A DNA stretch of 8,836 nucleotides, taken from JAWXBG01 sp044375415 (GTDB lineage: Bacteria; Bacteroidota; Bacteroidia; Flavobacteriales_D; Sanyastnellaceae). Where the stretch lies: NCBI GenBank assembly GCA_044375415.1, contig JBILMS010000164.1:1-8836 (forward strand), written 5' to 3'. The notes below the pieces were generated by a model. That model did not search any database. It had not been told where the DNA came from and was given only the letters and a program-made list of their open reading frames with translations. Both the position numbers and the translations under genes were made by a program. Positions within the stretch are counted from its first letter, which is position 1. Each line of letters begins with the position of its first letter. Below are positions 6,617 to 8,836 of the stretch, piece after piece.

Positions 6617-8637
6617 GATTCCTGCAAGTAGGCTTTCAGCGCTGGGTCGAAATGTGCAGCTGTGAACTTGCCGAGGGTTTCCATAGGCACCTCACTGCCG
6701 GCGAAGGACTTCAGCGTATTGGCGATCAGGTCAAGCACACGTTTATCGATCGGCATGTCGCGGACTCCGCGCTCAAGAAGCCATTCGCGAAAAAGTGGCC
6801 CTACATTTTCAAGCTCGCTGCGAGCGATGTGGGTTTCAAGCAACGTCGCTTTGGGGATGGATTCGAGATTACCCCCTAGACCGATGAGGACGACTCGCAG
6901 CTGTGGTATGTCGCCGACGCGGGTATATAGCGCATTGAGAAACCGGCGGCCTCCGGCATCGGTGAGGTCATGGACATCGAGATCGTCGATGACAAGCCAG
7001 ATCGTACTCTTGGGCCAGCGATCGGCGATGATCTCGCGTATCTTGCTGACCAGGATCTGGTCATAAGCATTTTGGGTGGTCATCGGATCGGGCAGTTCGT
7101 CGGCGGCACGTTCTGAAAGCTGATGAAGGATCAGCGCGGCCATCGCCTTTTCGCCTGACTTGATCTTGTCGGCATCGAACTTCACGTAAAGATTGGAGGG
7201 GCTAGGAAACACTGACTGCAGGATATCGACGGTGAAACTCTTCCCAGGACGCTTGAACTCTCCTGCGGGCGGCCGGACCCACAGGACTCGTTGGTCTCCT
7301 CGCGCTAACCCACCCAACGCATCGATGAGCTTGGTACGGCCGAAAACCGGGCGGCCGTCAGCGAGGCTGCGACGGACGAGCACCGGGCCCTCGATACGCT
7401 CGATATCGGTAAGCTTGTCTGCGAGCTTACCAGCGATAGCCGCCAGTGGAATGGCGACATTCACGACGTGATCAGGGACCTTAGGTGACGGACCAGGTGC
7501 CCAGGGGTCGCGGCCCAATCCTAGATAGTGGAGCGCCACCGGCCGCCCCTGGCTATCGAGCAGAAGGCCACCCGACGAGCCTTGCGCCGTTGAGGCTGAG
7601 TGGAAGGCGCGATACTGCTGCGGCGAATCAAATTGGAATTTGCCGCTGTTGAAGCTGCGGCCATTGCCGAGAGGATGGTGAAAGACAAAGCAATCATCGC
7701 CCACCCGATTTGTCAGTGTCGTGCCGAGTGGATACCAGCCGCGTTGAAGACCCGGTGCGCCTTTGAGCATGATGACTGCGAAATCAAGCGAATCGGCTTG
7801 GCCGTCGTGCCAGGCCTTTCGCATTGCCGCGTCCATCCACCAGCCATCTGCGGCGCCCGGCGGGCTCACCGGACCGGTCGGACTCCGATCCAGCATCCAT
7901 TCGTCGCGCGCCTCGTAGATCGAGCTCTCTAGAGCCTGGGTACCCGAAGATGGCTTGAAGTCAAAGCACACCCTCAACCGCTCTGTGATGCGCGGGTTTG
8001 GGACATCAGACACCACATGCCAGTTGGTCAACACCGCCGATGGCCCGATGAGGAAGCCGGTACCCGTCACGGGAGCACCGTTGGCATCAACTGTTTCGAC
8101 CCGGCAAAGCCGCTGTTTTGCAAGCAGGATGGCGGGGTAAAGGAGATCGGGATCGTTGAAATCGGCGTCGCGTGAGGTCAGCTTTTGCAACTCAGACTTT
8201 GGTAGTTGCGCTATGTCATCATCTTTGCCGAACGCCGCCCATAGCAATCGCGTCGCTTCGCCACGCTTTTCGTCGATATCCTCTAGTGAACCCGGCGGTG
8301 GATCAAACAGCCCGGCGGCGACCGTGCAGGCTATGGCATGGAGTATTTTGTCTGGCGCCCCAAGCGCTAATAGTGCGAGTGCCGCGGCATGGGCGGTGAG
8401 TGCTGGATCAGCCGTACTGCCTCCGGTCGCCAAGGCGCGGTGCCCGATGAACACCGCATGGAGGAATGACTGAGGCCGAGGCAGCCCTGCCTGTCCCGAA
8501 GACATCGGAGCCGGAAGTGCCGCCAGATAGCTGTCGAAGAATTGCTGGAAGGCCAGCCGCGTTGCCTTCATCTCAAGAAATGCCGCAGCGAGCGCGGCAA
8601 AATCCGGCATCGCTGCGCTTGGTGCGGTATCAGCCAT
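6613..8637 (-). CDS. Trypsin-like protease fused to a STAND-like NTPase domain
   Basis: The protein has 674 residues from the ATG at 8637. Residues 1-160 are Ala/Leu-rich and helical with no domain I recognise, possibly an adaptor for recruiting partners. Residues 175-400 form a trypsin-like protease: GTGFLIG then TNWHVV (His207), SLDFAVI (Asp285) and GSSGG (Ser355), with VALHYLG after it. The triad looks complete. Residues 430-670 resemble a STAND P-loop NTPase: a VFGR entry motif, a glycine-rich loop ending in GKS (459-467) with one residue too many for a standard Walker A, and a clear Walker B, WLVIDDLD (547-554). No signal peptide or membrane segment is evident, so it should be cytoplasmic. 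The start is uncertain: a GTG at 8649 would overlap the previous stop as GTGA, and a TTG at 8667 is also in frame. I prefer the ATG, with GGGTGA 8 nt upstream. It is probably a protease relay or initiator in an NLR-like system. Confidence 0.9.
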   Translation of the reverse strand: MADTAPSAAMPDFAALAAAFLEMKATRLAFQQFFDSYLAALPAPMSSGQAGLPRPQSFLHAVFIGHRALATGGSTADPALTAHAAALALLALGAPDKILHAIACTVAAGLFDPPPGSLEDIDEKRGEATRLLWAAFGKDDDIAQLPKSELQKLTSRDADFNDPDLLYPAILLAKQRLCRVETVDANGAPVTGTGFLIGPSAVLTNWHVVSDVPNPRITERLRVCFDFKPSSGTQALESSIYEARDEWMLDRSPTGPVSPPGAADGWWMDAAMRKAWHDGQADSLDFAVIMLKGAPGLQRGWYPLGTTLTNRVGDDCFVFHHPLGNGRSFNSGKFQFDSPQQYRAFHSASTAQGSSGGLLLDSQGRPVALHYLGLGRDPWAPGPSPKVPDHVVNVAIPLAAIAGKLADKLTDIERIEGPVLVRRSLADGRPVFGRTKLIDALGGLARGDQRVLWVRPPAGEFKRPGKSFTVDILQSVFPSPSNLYVKFDADKIKSGEKAMAALILHQLSERAADELPDPMTTQNAYDQILVSKIREIIADRWPKSTIWLVIDDLDVHDLTDAGGRRFLNALYTRVGDIPQLRVVLIGLGGNLESIPKATLLETHIARSELENVGPLFREWLLERGVRDMPIDKRVLDLIANTLKSFAGSEVPMETLGKFTAAHFDPALKAYLQES

Positions 8638-8645
8638 GCTGAGTT

Positions 8646-8836
8646 TCACCCATCCGCTTGCGGCCAAAGAAGCCGTTTGATGACATCCTCATCGATCACC
8701 CCGCTAGTAAGAGCAGCTGTGTGCACCGCTTCAAGGCCATGAGCCAAGTTTTGCCGCAGCGGCGCTCCTCCGAAGTGCAGTCCGCAGACACGCTTCGATT
8801 CAAGTCCCACAACGCTTGACCCCGAATTGCCTGCGA
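8646..8836 (-). CDS. Trypsin-like serine protease, C-terminal part (5' end outside the window)
   Basis: The minus strand has an open frame running in from the right edge for 62 codons to a TGA at 8648-8646. Its first visible residues are AGNSGSSVVGL, the GNSGS signature around the nucleophilic serine of trypsin-like (S1-fold) peptidases. A GLHFGG strand follows, as expected for the segment after the active serine. The GNSGS...GLH(F/Y)xG pattern closely matches the protease domain of the nuclease fusion at 535-2577 (GGNSGSVV, GLHYSG), so the two appear to belong to the same subfamily. The rest (TSGVIDEDVIKRLLWP) is a short helical tail with no further domain, so any effector or adaptor domain would be N-terminal and out of view. 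The stop lies 8 nt before the preferred start of the next gene, which suggests one operon. The His and Asp of the triad cannot be seen. This frame is too short at the edge to be found by simple ORF calling. Confidence 0.85.
   Translation of the reverse strand, partial: AGNSGSSVVGLESKRVCGLHFGGAPLRQNLAHGLEAVHTAALTSGVIDEDVIKRLLWPQADG

Noticed and set aside
5208..6665. Long plus-strand frames (5208-5714 and 6090-6665)
   Set aside because: Both are antisense to the large STAND gene and Ser/Ala/Arg-rich, as expected for shadows of GC-rich coding sequence.

Overview
The window looks like part of an accessory (defence-type) island from a moderately GC-rich bacterium, most likely a proteobacterium. 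The coding bias is GC-rich and the proteins are Ala/Arg/Leu-rich, but nothing in the sequence fixes the genus. All credible genes lie on the minus strand, so the story reads from right to left. No tRNA, rRNA, CRISPR array or intact transposase was seen.

Layout, in order of transcription. (1) 8836-8646: the last 62 codons of a trypsin-like serine protease, entering from the right edge with its GNSGS active-site motif intact. (2) 8637-6613: a protein with an N-terminal helical region, a trypsin-like protease domain (His207/Asp285/Ser355) and a C-terminal STAND-like NTPase region with an altered P-loop. (3) 6616-3011: a 1201-residue STAND/NLR-like NTPase with intact Walker A and B and a GHPMAL motif, an embedded peptidoglycan-binding-type domain and a long unassigned C-terminus. 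(4) A gap of about 430 bp with inverted repeats and no convincing gene. (5) 2577-535: a fusion of a trypsin-like protease with a DNA/RNA non-specific (NUC/EndoG-like) endonuclease. (6) 480-138: eroded WD40-repeat sequence, then a perfect 12-bp inverted repeat at 55-84.

Genes 1-3 are tightly packed: 8 nt (or a GTGA overlap) between 1 and 2, and an ATGA overlap between 2 and 3. They should therefore be co-transcribed and translationally coupled. Gene 4 follows in the same orientation behind its own leader, with a good Shine-Dalgarno and a strong dyad just upstream.

Working model (inference): the STAND NTPase is the sensor and oligomerising switch, the protease-STAND protein and the partial protease form a proteolytic relay, and the protease-nuclease fusion is the lethal effector, held inactive until its protease domain or an upstream protease cuts the basic linker. 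This resembles the logic of bacterial NLR/protease/gasdermin systems, with a nuclease in place of a pore former. No function has been demonstrated from this sequence alone.
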